From Mesorhizobium silamurunense (GTDB lineage Bacteria; Pseudomonadota; Alphaproteobacteria; Rhizobiales; Rhizobiaceae), in assembly GCF_014843825.1 (NCBI RefSeq), contig NZ_JHQR01000173.1, positions 1 through 64,000 of the forward strand: DNA of 64,000 nucleotides, written 5' to 3'. Shown piece by piece: positions 8,381 to 16,364 of this stretch. The notes beneath the pieces were generated by a model. That model worked only from the letters and a program-made list of their open reading frames with translations. It was not told the origin of the DNA and made no database searches. Position 1 is the first letter of the stretch. The number at the start of each line of letters is the position of its first letter. The translations under genes and the position numbers were made by a program.

Positions 8381-8965
8381 ATGATGACAGACGGCGTCGT
8401 GGAGCGCTCTCGCCCCCGGGATCGGATCCTGGAGACGGCGCAGGACATGTTCCACAAGCACGGCATCAAGGGCGTGGGCGTCGATGCCATCACCGAGGCC
8501 GCCGGCACCAACAAGATGACGCTTTATCGTCACTTCGAATCCAAGGACGAATTGATCATCGAATGCCTGCGGGCTACCGCGGCGAAGACCGCGAGGATAT
8601 GGGACGAGTTCGAGGCCCGGCATCCCGGCGACAAGCTCGCGCAGCTGCATGCCTGGGTCCAGAAGGCCTCGGAAATGCTGAGCGCAGACTGCCGCGGCTG
8701 CGACATGGCCAACGCGGCCGTCGAGCTCAGTGAGACCGATCACCCGGCAAGGCGCGTCATCAAGGAATTGAAGGAAGCCCAGCGCGAGAAGCTCGTTGCA
8801 CTGTGTCGCGATGCCGGCGTCGGCCAGGCGGAACTGCTCGCCGACACGCTGTCACTGCTGCTCGAAGGCGCGCGCGTGAGTATGCAGAGCGTCGGCGCCG
8901 AAGGCCCGAGCGCGCAATTCGTGCGCATGGCCGAGGGCCTGATCGCCTCGTTCCGGTCGCGCTAG
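8381..8965 (+). CDS. TetR/AcrR-family transcriptional repressor of the efflux operon
   Basis: A 194-residue TetR protein. The N-terminal helix-turn-helix spans about residues 12-60 (RILETAQDMFHKHGIKGVGV, then AITEAAGTNKMTLYRHFESK). The C-terminal ligand domain contains a CRGCD pair of cysteines near residue 106 and is otherwise typical. The start has a clear AAAGGAG RBS. It is transcribed divergently from the RND operon across the twin operators, so it most likely represses the pump and itself and is released by a pump substrate. The ligand is unknown. Confidence 0.92.
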   Translation: MMTDGVVERSRPRDRILETAQDMFHKHGIKGVGVDAITEAAGTNKMTLYRHFESKDELIIECLRATAAKTARIWDEFEARHPGDKLAQLHAWVQKASEMLSADCRGCDMANAAVELSETDHPARRVIKELKEAQREKLVALCRDAGVGQAELLADTLSLLLEGARVSMQSVGAEGPSAQFVRMAEGLIASFRSR

Positions 8966-9096
8966 GAAGTCCCCTTGACGCTTCGCGGCTACCTCCTCTT
9001 CGAAGAGAGAAGAGGCCGGCGCCGGCTGCCCGAATTGCGTTTGCTGTTCGCCTGGAATGCGGGTGAGGGGATTTGGTGTTTGCCGAGGCCTGGGCA

Positions 9097-9212
9097 AAGA
9101 AAAGCCCGCTGCCGGGAGGAGGTGGCAGCGGGCTCGATTTCGAACACGGCGCGGGAGGAGGTGCACCGCATTCATCGTCGGCATCACATCTGGGAGGAGG
9201 AGACGGCCGACA
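9097..9212 (-). ncRNA. Small RNA with three CCUCCUCCC (anti-Shine-Dalgarno) hairpin loops
   Basis: On the minus strand three hairpins follow one another. Hairpin 1 (9211-9177) has the stem GUCGGC/GCCGAC; hairpin 2 (9168-9147) CGGUGC/GCGCCG; hairpin 3 (9133-9104) the perfect 10-bp stem GCCCGCUGCC/GGCAGCGGGC followed by UUUUCUUU, an intrinsic terminator. Each loop shows CCUCCUCCC, at plus coordinates 9192-9200, 9153-9161 and 9114-9122, spaced exactly 39 nt. A weak promoter (TTGCCG, 17 bp, TACATG) ends near 9219, giving a transcript of about 115 nt. This architecture resembles the alphaproteobacterial anti-SD small RNAs known as alpha-r15 or cuckoo RNAs, thought to pair with mRNA ribosome-binding sites. 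The whole 8966-9342 intergenic stretch holds nothing else that I can support. Confidence 0.8.
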
Positions 9213-9342
9213 CGTGTACATGTACTAGTTGCTTAATGATTCGGCAACCTCAAAACTTGCATAGCTGGTGTGCAGATTTGTCGCATCGTCGACCATTCCT
9301 CCTACAAATCCGAATATAGCGGCCTCGCCCGAAGCGGCCAAC

Positions 9343-10365
9343 TCACTGCACCGGCACGTTTTCCTTGAAGATCAGCCGCGGCTCGATGAATTTCTTCGTC
9401 AGGTACGGCGCCGATGAAGCGATCGAGCCAAGCAGGCGGATCACCGCCTGTTCGGCAATCAGCCGCGCATTCTGGTCGATGACGACGTCGGCGAGGTCGT
9501 CGACGAGATAGCGGCGCGTTTCCTTGGTCAGGTCGTGGCAGATGAACACCGGCTTCTTGCGCGGCCTGGCTTCGAGCAAGGCCTTCGCCACGCCCGAGCG
9601 TCCCGCGCCGAGGCAGTAGATGCCGAGCAGTTCCGGCTCGTTGTGCAGCGCCTTGATCGTCGCGCCGTAGCTGGCGTCGGGCTCGTCGTTGATCTCAACG
9701 GCGCTGGAGACGGTGAGGTTGGGAAACTCCTCGGCGAGCACCGAGCGGAAACCCATCTCGCGCTCCTCATGGCCGCGATAGGAGCGCGAGCCGACGACCA
9801 TCGCCAGATGGCCGGTACGGCCGCCCAGGAAGCGGCCCATCAACAGCGCCGCCGTGCGTCCGGCGACCCGGTTGTCGATCCCGACATAGGCCGAGCGGGG
9901 TGCAGCGGGAACATCGGAGACCAGCGTCACCAGCCGGATGCCCGCCTCGACCAGCTCGCGCAGGATATTGCGCGTGCGCGGGTGGTCGACGGCGATGACG
10001 CCGACGCCGTTGGCCTTGAGCGAGAGGTTCTCGACCGCGCCCTGCAGCGCGCCAGGTGAGATGCCGGCAAGGTTGTGGATGCGGCAGGAGGCGACCAACG
10101 GCAGGCGCGCGGCATAGTCCTCGATGTGATGGGCGAGATCCGCCATGAAGGCGTTGCTGCCGATCGGCAGGAAGAATTCGAGATGCGCCGGCTTCGACGG
10201 CAGCACGACCTGGTCGAGGGTCGGCAGGTAGCCGAGCTGCTTCGCCGCCTCCATCACCCGCTGCCGGTTGGCCGCGCTCGCGCCTGGCCGGTTGTTGAGC
10301 ACCCGGTCGACGGTCGCGGTCGACAGGCCGCAGCTCCTGGCGATGTCGGCTACGGTGGCTTTCAT
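9343..10365 (-). CDS. LacI-family transcriptional regulator of the adjacent sugar transport genes
   Basis: A 340-residue LacI regulator. The helix-turn-helix and hinge are at the N-terminus (MKATVADIARSCGLSTATVD, VLNNRPGAS), and the rest is a periplasmic-binding-protein-like sugar domain (for example IAVDHPRTRNILRELVEAG). The ATG at 10365 starts exactly where LacI proteins do; an alternative ATG at 10377 adds four residues. It lies 57 bp downstream of the sugar ABC ATPase gene in the same direction, so it is probably the operon's own regulator responding to the imported sugar. Confidence 0.92.
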   Translation of the reverse strand: MKATVADIARSCGLSTATVDRVLNNRPGASAANRQRVMEAAKQLGYLPTLDQVVLPSKPAHLEFFLPIGSNAFMADLAHHIEDYAARLPLVASCRIHNLAGISPGALQGAVENLSLKANGVGVIAVDHPRTRNILRELVEAGIRLVTLVSDVPAAPRSAYVGIDNRVAGRTAALLMGRFLGGRTGHLAMVVGSRSYRGHEEREMGFRSVLAEEFPNLTVSSAVEINDEPDASYGATIKALHNEPELLGIYCLGAGRSGVAKALLEARPRKKPVFICHDLTKETRRYLVDDLADVVIDQNARLIAEQAVIRLLGSIASSAPYLTKKFIEPRLIFKENVPVQ

Positions 10366-10422
10366 GGGTCCACTCATAGGATGGGATGCGAGCCCTGTCA
10401 GGCCAATCAACGTCAGGCCAAG

Positions 10423-11217
10423 TCAGCCATGCGGCTGCGGGCCGTCGGAAATCGCATCGCGGATCTCCTTGTCCGACATGCCGGTGATGATGCGCTCGAC
10501 CTCGGCGACCGTGGTCTTTTTCGGATCGATTTCCTCGGCCACCACCTTGCCGCGGCGCATCACCACGATGCGGTCGACCACCTGGAAGACGTGGTGGATG
10601 TTGTGGGCGATGAAGATGCAGGAATGGCCCGAGTCGCGCGCGCTGCGCACGAAGCTCAATACCCCTTGCGTCTCGGCGACGCCGAGATTGTTGGTCGGCT
10701 CGTCGAGGATGATCAAGTCGCTGTCGAAATGCATGGCGCGCGCGATCGCCACGGCTTGCCGCTCGCCGCCGGACAGCGAACCGATCGGCGTCGTCGGCGG
10801 GATGTTCTTGGAGATGCCGACTTGTTTCAGCAGGTCGCGCGCCACCGTGTTCATCGCCTCCTGGTCCATGCGGTTCAGGAAACGCGGCGGCTTGATCGGC
10901 TCGCGCCCAAGAAACAGATTGCGGGCGATCGACAGCTGCGTGACCAGCGCCGAGTCCTGGTAGATCGTCTCGATGCCCTGCGCGATGGCATCGCTGGTGC
11001 TGCGCAAGGTAACCTTCTTGCCGCGGATGAAGATATCGCCGCTGGTCAGCGGTACCGCGCCCGACAACACCTTGATCAGCGTCGACTTGCCGGCGCCGTT
11101 ATCGCCGAGCAGCCCGACGATCTCCCTTTCGTTGACGTGGAAGTTGGCGTCCACCAGCGCCTGCACGCGCCCGTAGGACTTGCGGATATTTTCCATGCGG
11201 ATGAGCGGTTCGGCCAT
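10423..11217 (-). CDS. Sugar ABC transporter ATP-binding protein (single-domain, FrcA-like)
   Basis: A 264-residue ATPase that powers sugar import from the cytoplasmic face. It has Walker A (GDNGAGKST, residues 38-46), the signature LSGGE near 147, Walker B (DLIILDEPT) near 165 and the switch histidine in IFIAHNIHH. Unlike RbsA/XylG it has only one nucleotide-binding domain, like the FrcA branch found in rhizobia. It starts 3 bp after the permease stop, so the two are translationally coupled. Confidence 0.93.
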   Translation of the reverse strand: MAEPLIRMENIRKSYGRVQALVDANFHVNEREIVGLLGDNGAGKSTLIKVLSGAVPLTSGDIFIRGKKVTLRSTSDAIAQGIETIYQDSALVTQLSIARNLFLGREPIKPPRFLNRMDQEAMNTVARDLLKQVGISKNIPPTTPIGSLSGGERQAVAIARAMHFDSDLIILDEPTNNLGVAETQGVLSFVRSARDSGHSCIFIAHNIHHVFQVVDRIVVMRRGKVVAEEIDPKKTTVAEVERIITGMSDKEIRDAISDGPQPHG

Positions 11218-11220
11218 GGT

Positions 11221-12207
11221 TCACGTCCCTGCCTGATGCCGGCGTTCGAGCCATGAGTGCAGCGCCATCATGCCGAGGATGATCGCGCCGATGAAGATGT
11301 TGTAGGCCAGCCCCGGCACGCCGATGAGCACGATGCCGTTGCGCATGACGCGCAGGATCAGGATGCCGAGCACCGTGCCGATGATGGTGCCGCGTCCGCC
11401 GGTCAGCGCCGTGCCGCCGATCACCACCATGGCGATGACCTCGAGCTCGTAGCCGGTGCCGCTGTTGGGGTTGGCGGCCGAGGTGCGCAGCGACGAGATC
11501 ACGCCGGCGAGCGAGGCCATCACCGCCGACAGGACGAAAAGGCCGACCTTGACGCGGTTGACGTTGACGCCGCGGGCGCGCGCCGCATTTGGGTTGCCGC
11601 CGGCCGCCTGGATCCAGTTGCCGGTGCGGCTTTGCGTCAGCACGTAGCCGAGCAGGATCGCAGCGCCGATGAACCAGAACAGCGAGGCGTAGATGCGGAA
11701 CGGCCCGATGTAGAAGTCGCCGACCAGGATGTCGGCAAGCCAGCTGCCTTCGGCGCTCCATGTGCGCTGCGGAAAGCCGTCAGTGACGAACAACGCGGTG
11801 CCGCGCACGACGAGCAGCATGCCGAGCGTCACCAGGAAGGACGGAATCTTGAGCCGGGTGACGAACCAGCCATTGACCAGCCCGATGAAGGCCGCGACCA
11901 CCAGCGCGATGACGAAGCCCACCTCCAGCGATGTGACGCCGCCGTTGAAAAGCGTCCACATCAGTACCGGCGAGAAGCCGAACAGCGAGCCGACCGAAAG
12001 GTCGAATTCGCCCGATGTCATCAGCAGCGTCATCGCCAGCGCGATCAGGCCGAGCTCGACGGTGAAGGCCAGGATGTTGGAGATGTTCTGCGGCGACAGG
12101 AAGTCGGGATTGATGCCCCAGAAGACGACGAGCTCGACGACGAGCAGCACTAGCGGGCCGAATTCGGGCCGCGCGATGAAACTTTGGATGAAGGAACGGT
12201 TTTCCAT
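11221..12207 (-). CDS. Sugar ABC transporter permease (ribose/xylose/fructose type)
   Basis: A 328-residue membrane permease of the branched-chain/ribose type with eight to ten hydrophobic segments. The conserved loop GEFDLSVGSLFG (about 80-91) and the motif RARGVNVNRVK before a C-terminal helix bundle are typical of RbsC/FrcC. The start at 12207 (MENRSF) is chosen because the 88 extra codons upstream read through the intergenic hairpin. It sits between the binding protein and ATPase genes of the same importer. Confidence 0.93.
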   Translation of the reverse strand: MENRSFIQSFIARPEFGPLVLLVVELVVFWGINPDFLSPQNISNILAFTVELGLIALAMTLLMTSGEFDLSVGSLFGFSPVLMWTLFNGGVTSLEVGFVIALVVAAFIGLVNGWFVTRLKIPSFLVTLGMLLVVRGTALFVTDGFPQRTWSAEGSWLADILVGDFYIGPFRIYASLFWFIGAAILLGYVLTQSRTGNWIQAAGGNPNAARARGVNVNRVKVGLFVLSAVMASLAGVISSLRTSAANPNSGTGYELEVIAMVVIGGTALTGGRGTIIGTVLGILILRVMRNGIVLIGVPGLAYNIFIGAIILGMMALHSWLERRHQAGT

Positions 12208-12267
12208 TGAGCCCGCGACGTGAGTGAACTTGGCTGAAGCCCGCGCGGCCGCAGGCTCGGCGAAAGG

Positions 12268-12301
12268 AATGGCCGTGGCCGCCGCAGCGGTCACGGCCAT
12301 T
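12268..12301. other. Intergenic hairpin between sugar-binding protein and permease genes
   Basis: A perfect 10-bp inverted repeat (AATGGCCGTG and CACGGCCATT) with a 14-nt loop begins just after the binding-protein stop. It lacks a T-run, so it is more likely an mRNA 3'-end stabiliser or partial attenuator than a full terminator. Such hairpins are known to let binding-protein mRNA exceed that of the membrane parts of the same importer. Confidence 0.6.
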
Positions 12302-12310
12302 GGTCGCGGA

Positions 12311-13243
12311 TTACTTGCCGGACAGGATCTTGTCGTAGACGCCGGCTGTGTCCTTTTCATAGAGCGCGCCGGTGATGACGTTGAAGCCCGGAGGAATGCC
12401 GGCGGCAGCCATGTTGGCGAGCGAGAGCGCCACATAGCTTGTCGCCTGGGGGTCCTGCCACTGCGCGGCATTGACGTAACCGTTCAGTACTTCCTGCGTG
12501 GTGTCGAGCGAGTTGCCCCAGCCGACGACCGGGATTTCGCCCGCCTTGACGCCGACCTGATCGAACACGCGCTTGATCGAGCCGGTGACGAGATCGCCGA
12601 GACCGATGATGGCCTTCACCTTGCCCTTGTGGGCGGTGAGGTAGTCGACCATGCGGTTGATCACTTCGGCCTGGTCGAGCGTCGCTTCGGTCACCTCATA
12701 GGTGATGCCCGCCGGCTCGAACACGCTCTTGATGCCTTCCTCTTCCTGGACGCCATAGGTGGCGCCCGGAACCTCGACGGGCATCCACACGAAGTCGCCC
12801 TTCTTCACCAGGCCCTTGTCGACCAGATACTGCGCCCAGTGCTTGCCGAAGGTGACGTTGTCGCCGCCGACATAGGCGTTGAAGTTGGCCTTCGGATCGG
12901 GCGTGTTAAAGTTGATGATCGGGATGTTGGCCGCGCGGGCCTCCTTGACGATTTCAACGAGACTGCCCGGATCGGGGCTGGTCGTGACGATGCCGTCGGC
13001 CTTGGCCGAGATGGCGGCGCGGACAGCCTCTTGCTGCGAGGCGACGTCGCCATTGTGGAACGAGGTGTTCACCTTGTTGCCGGTGTCGCTCGCCCATTGT
13101 TTGGCGCCGGCCAGGAAATAGGTCCAGACCGGATCGGCCGGGCCGCCATGCGAAATCCAGTAGAACGTCTTGGCCTCGGCCATCGCCGGAATGGCGAGTG
13201 CCGCGATCAAGCCAAGCACGAGCAGTCTTAGCCTCGAAAGCAT
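12311..13243 (-). CDS. Sugar ABC transporter periplasmic substrate-binding protein
   Basis: A 310-residue periplasmic sugar-binding protein. A clear signal peptide (MLSRLRLLVLGLIAALAIPA, cut after AEA) leads into a type I binding fold with motifs HGGPADPVWTYFLAGAKQWA, DGIVTTSPDPGSLVEIVKEA and VVGWGNSLDTTQEVLNGYVN. The start at 13243 has a very strong RBS (GGGAGGAAA). It heads the importer operon. The ligand is probably a pentose or related sugar, inferred from the XylX-like gene upstream, not from the binding site. Confidence 0.92.
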   Translation of the reverse strand: MLSRLRLLVLGLIAALAIPAMAEAKTFYWISHGGPADPVWTYFLAGAKQWASDTGNKVNTSFHNGDVASQQEAVRAAISAKADGIVTTSPDPGSLVEIVKEARAANIPIINFNTPDPKANFNAYVGGDNVTFGKHWAQYLVDKGLVKKGDFVWMPVEVPGATYGVQEEEGIKSVFEPAGITYEVTEATLDQAEVINRMVDYLTAHKGKVKAIIGLGDLVTGSIKRVFDQVGVKAGEIPVVGWGNSLDTTQEVLNGYVNAAQWQDPQATSYVALSLANMAAAGIPPGFNVITGALYEKDTAGVYDKILSGK

Positions 13244-13522
13244 TCGATTTCCTCCCATGTTGAAATCCACCTCCACATCAGGCGCGATACGATCCTCAAG
13301 GACCGCATCTCCTGCCCGCGCCGACCGGACGCCTCTAGAGCATTCCCTTTTTCGGTCGCTGGCAAGCCTCCATCGCCAATGGATGTTGGGGCAGCCGCAC
13401 GCGCCATCAGCAATCCCATCAGATTGCATCAGTTGCGATGATATTCCGCGGGCAAAACCCCGCCGTTGCGCTCCATCAGCCCCTGGCAATGAGCGCCAGC
13501 ATATTGCCGCTATGATCCGCTG

Positions 13523-14680
13523 TTAGATCAGACCGGCTCGGGCGAGGTCGCGCATGAGGTGGCTGGCGCCGTAGGTCCAGTGTGGGCAATCCGGCGACAG
13601 CCGCACGCGGTTGACCAGGGCGCCGAGCTTCTCGGATGAGATGGTGACCAAATCGCCGACCTTGTGGGTGAAACCCTTGCCCTTCTCGCCGCGGTCCTTC
13701 GACGGCACGAACATGGTGCCGAGATAGAGCGCCAGCCCATCCGGATACTGGTGATGCGGCCCCAGCGCGGCCTTGACCAGCTCTTCCGGCGAGCGGCTGA
13801 TTTCGGCCATCGAGCTCGCGCCCTCCAGAGAAAATCCATCCTCGCCCTCGACGCTGAGCCGCACCGTCGCGCGCTTCACGTCGGCGATGGAGAACGTCTC
13901 GTCGAAGAGCCGGATGAAGGGGCCGAGCGCGGCGGAAGCATTATTGTCCTTGGCCTTGCCGAGCAGCAGCGCCGAGCGGCCCTCGACGTCGCGCAGATTG
14001 ACGTCATTGCCGAGCGTTGCACCGACAATCCGACCTGAGCTGTCCGCAATCATCGCGATCTCCGGCTCCGGATTGTTCCAGGTCGAGACCGGATGCAGCC
14101 CGACATCGGCGCCGAAGCCGACTGAGGCCATCGGCTGGCACTTGGTGAAGATCTCGGCATCCGGCCCGATGCCGACTTCCAGATATTGCGACCAGGCGCC
14201 GCGCTGGATCAGCTTGGCCTTGATCTCCATCGCCTCGGGCGAGCCGGGCTTCAGCTTCGACAGATCATGGCCGATCAGCCCGGCGATGTCGGCGCGAATG
14301 GCGTCGGCCTTCTCAGCCGAGCCGCGCGCCTGCTCCTCGATGACGCGCTCGAGCAGGCTGACGACGAAAGTGACGCCGGAGGCCTTCACTGCCTGCAGGT
14401 CGACGGGCGAAAGCAGGATCGGCTTCTTCGCATCGCGCTTGGTCGCGAAGCTGTTTGCCGCAATGTCTTCCAGCGCGCCGATCGCCTTGCCCTTGGCCGA
14501 GCGCACATGGCCGGCCGGATCCTTCAGCTCGCAGAGATCACGCATCGTGGGCGCCGCGCTCGACGTGATGTCGATGACCTCGCCGTCGCGCACCGTGACC
14601 ACCAGGGGGTGGGAGGCTTCGCTGGTCCTGGCGCGGCCGACGAAAAGGCCGTCGGCGGGGAGGCGGGTCGGGTCGGTCAT
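13523..14680 (-). CDS. FAH-family sugar-acid dehydratase, XylX-like (2-keto-3-deoxy-pentonate dehydratase)
   Basis: A 385-residue protein of the fumarylacetoacetate hydrolase fold, the length of Caulobacter XylX. Strongly conserved stretches include WSQYLEVGIGPDAEIFTK, STWNNPEPEIAMIADSSG, GNDVNLRDVEGRSALLL and HHQYPDGLALYLGTMF; the acidic metal ligands of the family fall in NNPEPE. XylX dehydrates 2-keto-3-deoxy-D-xylonate to alpha-ketoglutarate semialdehyde in the Weimberg pathway. Start 14680 has GAGGA upstream; 11 more codons are possible. It lies 279 bp upstream of the sugar importer in the same direction, and so likely belongs to the same catabolic programme. The exact sugar acid is uncertain. 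Confidence 0.8.
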   Translation of the reverse strand: MTDPTRLPADGLFVGRARTSEASHPLVVTVRDGEVIDITSSAAPTMRDLCELKDPAGHVRSAKGKAIGALEDIAANSFATKRDAKKPILLSPVDLQAVKASGVTFVVSLLERVIEEQARGSAEKADAIRADIAGLIGHDLSKLKPGSPEAMEIKAKLIQRGAWSQYLEVGIGPDAEIFTKCQPMASVGFGADVGLHPVSTWNNPEPEIAMIADSSGRIVGATLGNDVNLRDVEGRSALLLGKAKDNNASAALGPFIRLFDETFSIADVKRATVRLSVEGEDGFSLEGASSMAEISRSPEELVKAALGPHHQYPDGLALYLGTMFVPSKDRGEKGKGFTHKVGDLVTISSEKLGALVNRVRLSPDCPHWTYGASHLMRDLARAGLI

Positions 14681-14840
14681 GGTCTTCGTATCCTCTCGAT
14701 TGTTGCGCGGCACTTTCCTCGGATTTAATGCAAACGTCTATCCCGTCGATGGCAAGGTTATGGGCCATTGGCGTGCTGTCACATAGCCAGGGCCGGCTGG
14801 CCCATCGAGCGCTCTTTCAAATTCATGAAATCGGCAATAG

Positions 14841-15545
14841 GATTTTCACGAAGCTCCAGCACTTGCCCGCAGCCTTTTCCGATCCGATCTGGCGGAAGCC
14901 CAAAACGGCCCCGGCGCCTGCGTGCTGTTCGGCTATCCGCTGGCCTATATGCTGTCGCAACTGCCGCGCCGCGCGGCCTCGATCTGCCTGATCTTCGTCA
15001 TCCTTCCGTTCTGGACCTCGGTGCTGGTGCGCACCTATGCCTGGCTGGTCATCCTGCAGCGCAAGGGACTGATCAACAATTGGCTGATCGACCTCGGCAT
15101 CATCGGCCAGCCGCTGCCGCTCGCCAACAATTTCGCCGGCGTCGTCATCGGCATGACCCACATCATGCTGCCGTTCCTGGTGCTGCCGCTCTACGCCTCG
15201 ATGAAGACCATCGACGTCGACTGCCTGCGAGCCGGCATGATTCTCGGCGCCAGCCCGGCCGCCACCTTCCGGCAGATATTCTTCCCGCTGTCGCTGCCCG
15301 GTCTCGCCTCGGGCGTGGTCATCGTCTTCGTGCTTTGCCTCGGCTTCTTCGTCACGCCGGCGCTGATGGGCGGCGGCAAGGTCATCATGTGGGCGATGCG
15401 CATGGAGCAGGCGACCAGCCTCTATTCCAACTGGGGCGCCGGCGCCGCTCTCGGCGTCGTGCTGCTCGCCGTCACGCTGGCGCTGCTCGGTCTCTTCCAA
15501 TGGCTGCTCGGCGCGCGTGCCACCGGTGTATGGAGCCGGCGATGA
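14841..15545 (+). pseudogene. 5'-truncated polyamine-type ABC transporter permease (PotB-like)
   Basis: From about 14922 the frame reads a normal PotB-type permease body (VLFGYPLAYMLSQLPRRAAS, GMTHIMLPFLVLPLYASMKT, GASPAATFRQIFFPLSLPGL). The usual first 80-90 residues, including transmembrane segment 1 and the periplasmic loop, are missing. Upstream, short fragments that look like that region (for example AFSDPIWRK near 14872-14898) are in a different frame, and this frame is closed by TAG at 14838. The region therefore looks degraded by deletion and frameshift. A GTG at 14922 could still start a 207-residue protein, but without TM1 it is unlikely to be normal. The 3' end overlaps the next permease by ATGA. 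No ATPase or binding protein gene remains nearby. Confidence 0.7.
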
Positions 15546-16342
15546 GCGCGGAAAACAGCCTGCCCATCTCGCACTGGCAACGCCTCTGGCTCTACCTTCT
15601 GGGCGGCCTCGTCATGCTGTTCCTGATCGCCCCCTCGGTGATCATCGTCATCATGTCCTTCTCCGGCTCGACGCTGCTGCAGTTCCCGCCCGAGCAATGG
15701 TCGCTGCGCTGGTACGAAAGCTATTTCGGCTCCGTCGAATGGCGCGACGCCACCATCGTCTCGGTCAAGGTGGCGGTGATGACGGCCATCGTGGCGACGC
15801 CGCTAGGCACCGCCGCCGCCTACGCGATCAATGCCGGCACGTTGAGGCTGACCGGCGCCATCAGTGCGCTGCTCACGGCATCGCTGATCATCCCGGTCAT
15901 CCTGATCGGTATCGGCACCTTCTTCCTCTATGCCCGCATCGGCCTCAACAACACGCTGACCGGCCTCGTCATCGCGCATACCGTCCAGGCGCTGCCGCTG
16001 GTGGTGCTGACCGTGCTTTCCGGCTTGCGCTCCTACGACATGAGCCAGGAGATGGTGGCGCGCAGCCTTGGCGCCGGACGCTTCGCCGCCTTCTTTCAGG
16101 TGACCATGCCTCAGCTTCGCTTTTCGATCGTCTCGGGCGCGCTGTTTGCCTTCATCACCTCCTTCGACGAGGTGGTGGTCTCGCTCTTCATCTCGGGCGG
16201 CGAGACCACGACGCTGACGCGCCGCATGTTCAATGCGCTGCGCGATCAGATCGACCCGACGATTGCCGCCATTTCGACTTGCCTGATCGTGCTATCGATC
16301 GTCTTGTTGTCCGCCGCCCAGCTTTTCGGCCGCGGACGTTGA
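15542..16342 (+). CDS. Spermidine/putrescine-type ABC transporter permease (PotC-like)
   Basis: A 266-residue inner-membrane permease with six predicted membrane segments. The cytoplasmic EAA-type loop reads EMVARSLGAGRFAAFFQVTM followed by PQLRF, and the C-terminal FDEVVVSLFISGGETTTLTR is a hallmark of PotC-like proteins. The ATG at 15542 overlaps the preceding stop (ATGA). It is intact although its partner permease is broken, so the importer may be non-functional or may pair with a permease from elsewhere. It is followed after 22 bp by a gamma-glutamyltransferase gene. Confidence 0.9.
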   Translation: MSAENSLPISHWQRLWLYLLGGLVMLFLIAPSVIIVIMSFSGSTLLQFPPEQWSLRWYESYFGSVEWRDATIVSVKVAVMTAIVATPLGTAAAYAINAGTLRLTGAISALLTASLIIPVILIGIGTFFLYARIGLNNTLTGLVIAHTVQALPLVVLTVLSGLRSYDMSQEMVARSLGAGRFAAFFQVTMPQLRFSIVSGALFAFITSFDEVVVSLFISGGETTTLTRRMFNALRDQIDPTIAAISTCLIVLSIVLLSAAQLFGRGR

Positions 16343-16364
16343 ATGCAGGGATATCTTAAACAGC

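Noticed and set aside
8975..9319. Plus-strand ORF of 114 codons across the small RNA region
   Set aside because: It has a low-quality start with no RBS and covers three perfect hairpins with a terminator on the other strand.
13336..13362. AGAGCATTCCC-like sequence between the sugar-binding protein and FAH genes
   Set aside because: It matches only the first bases of the dispersed repeat families and has no second arm, so it was not counted as a copy.
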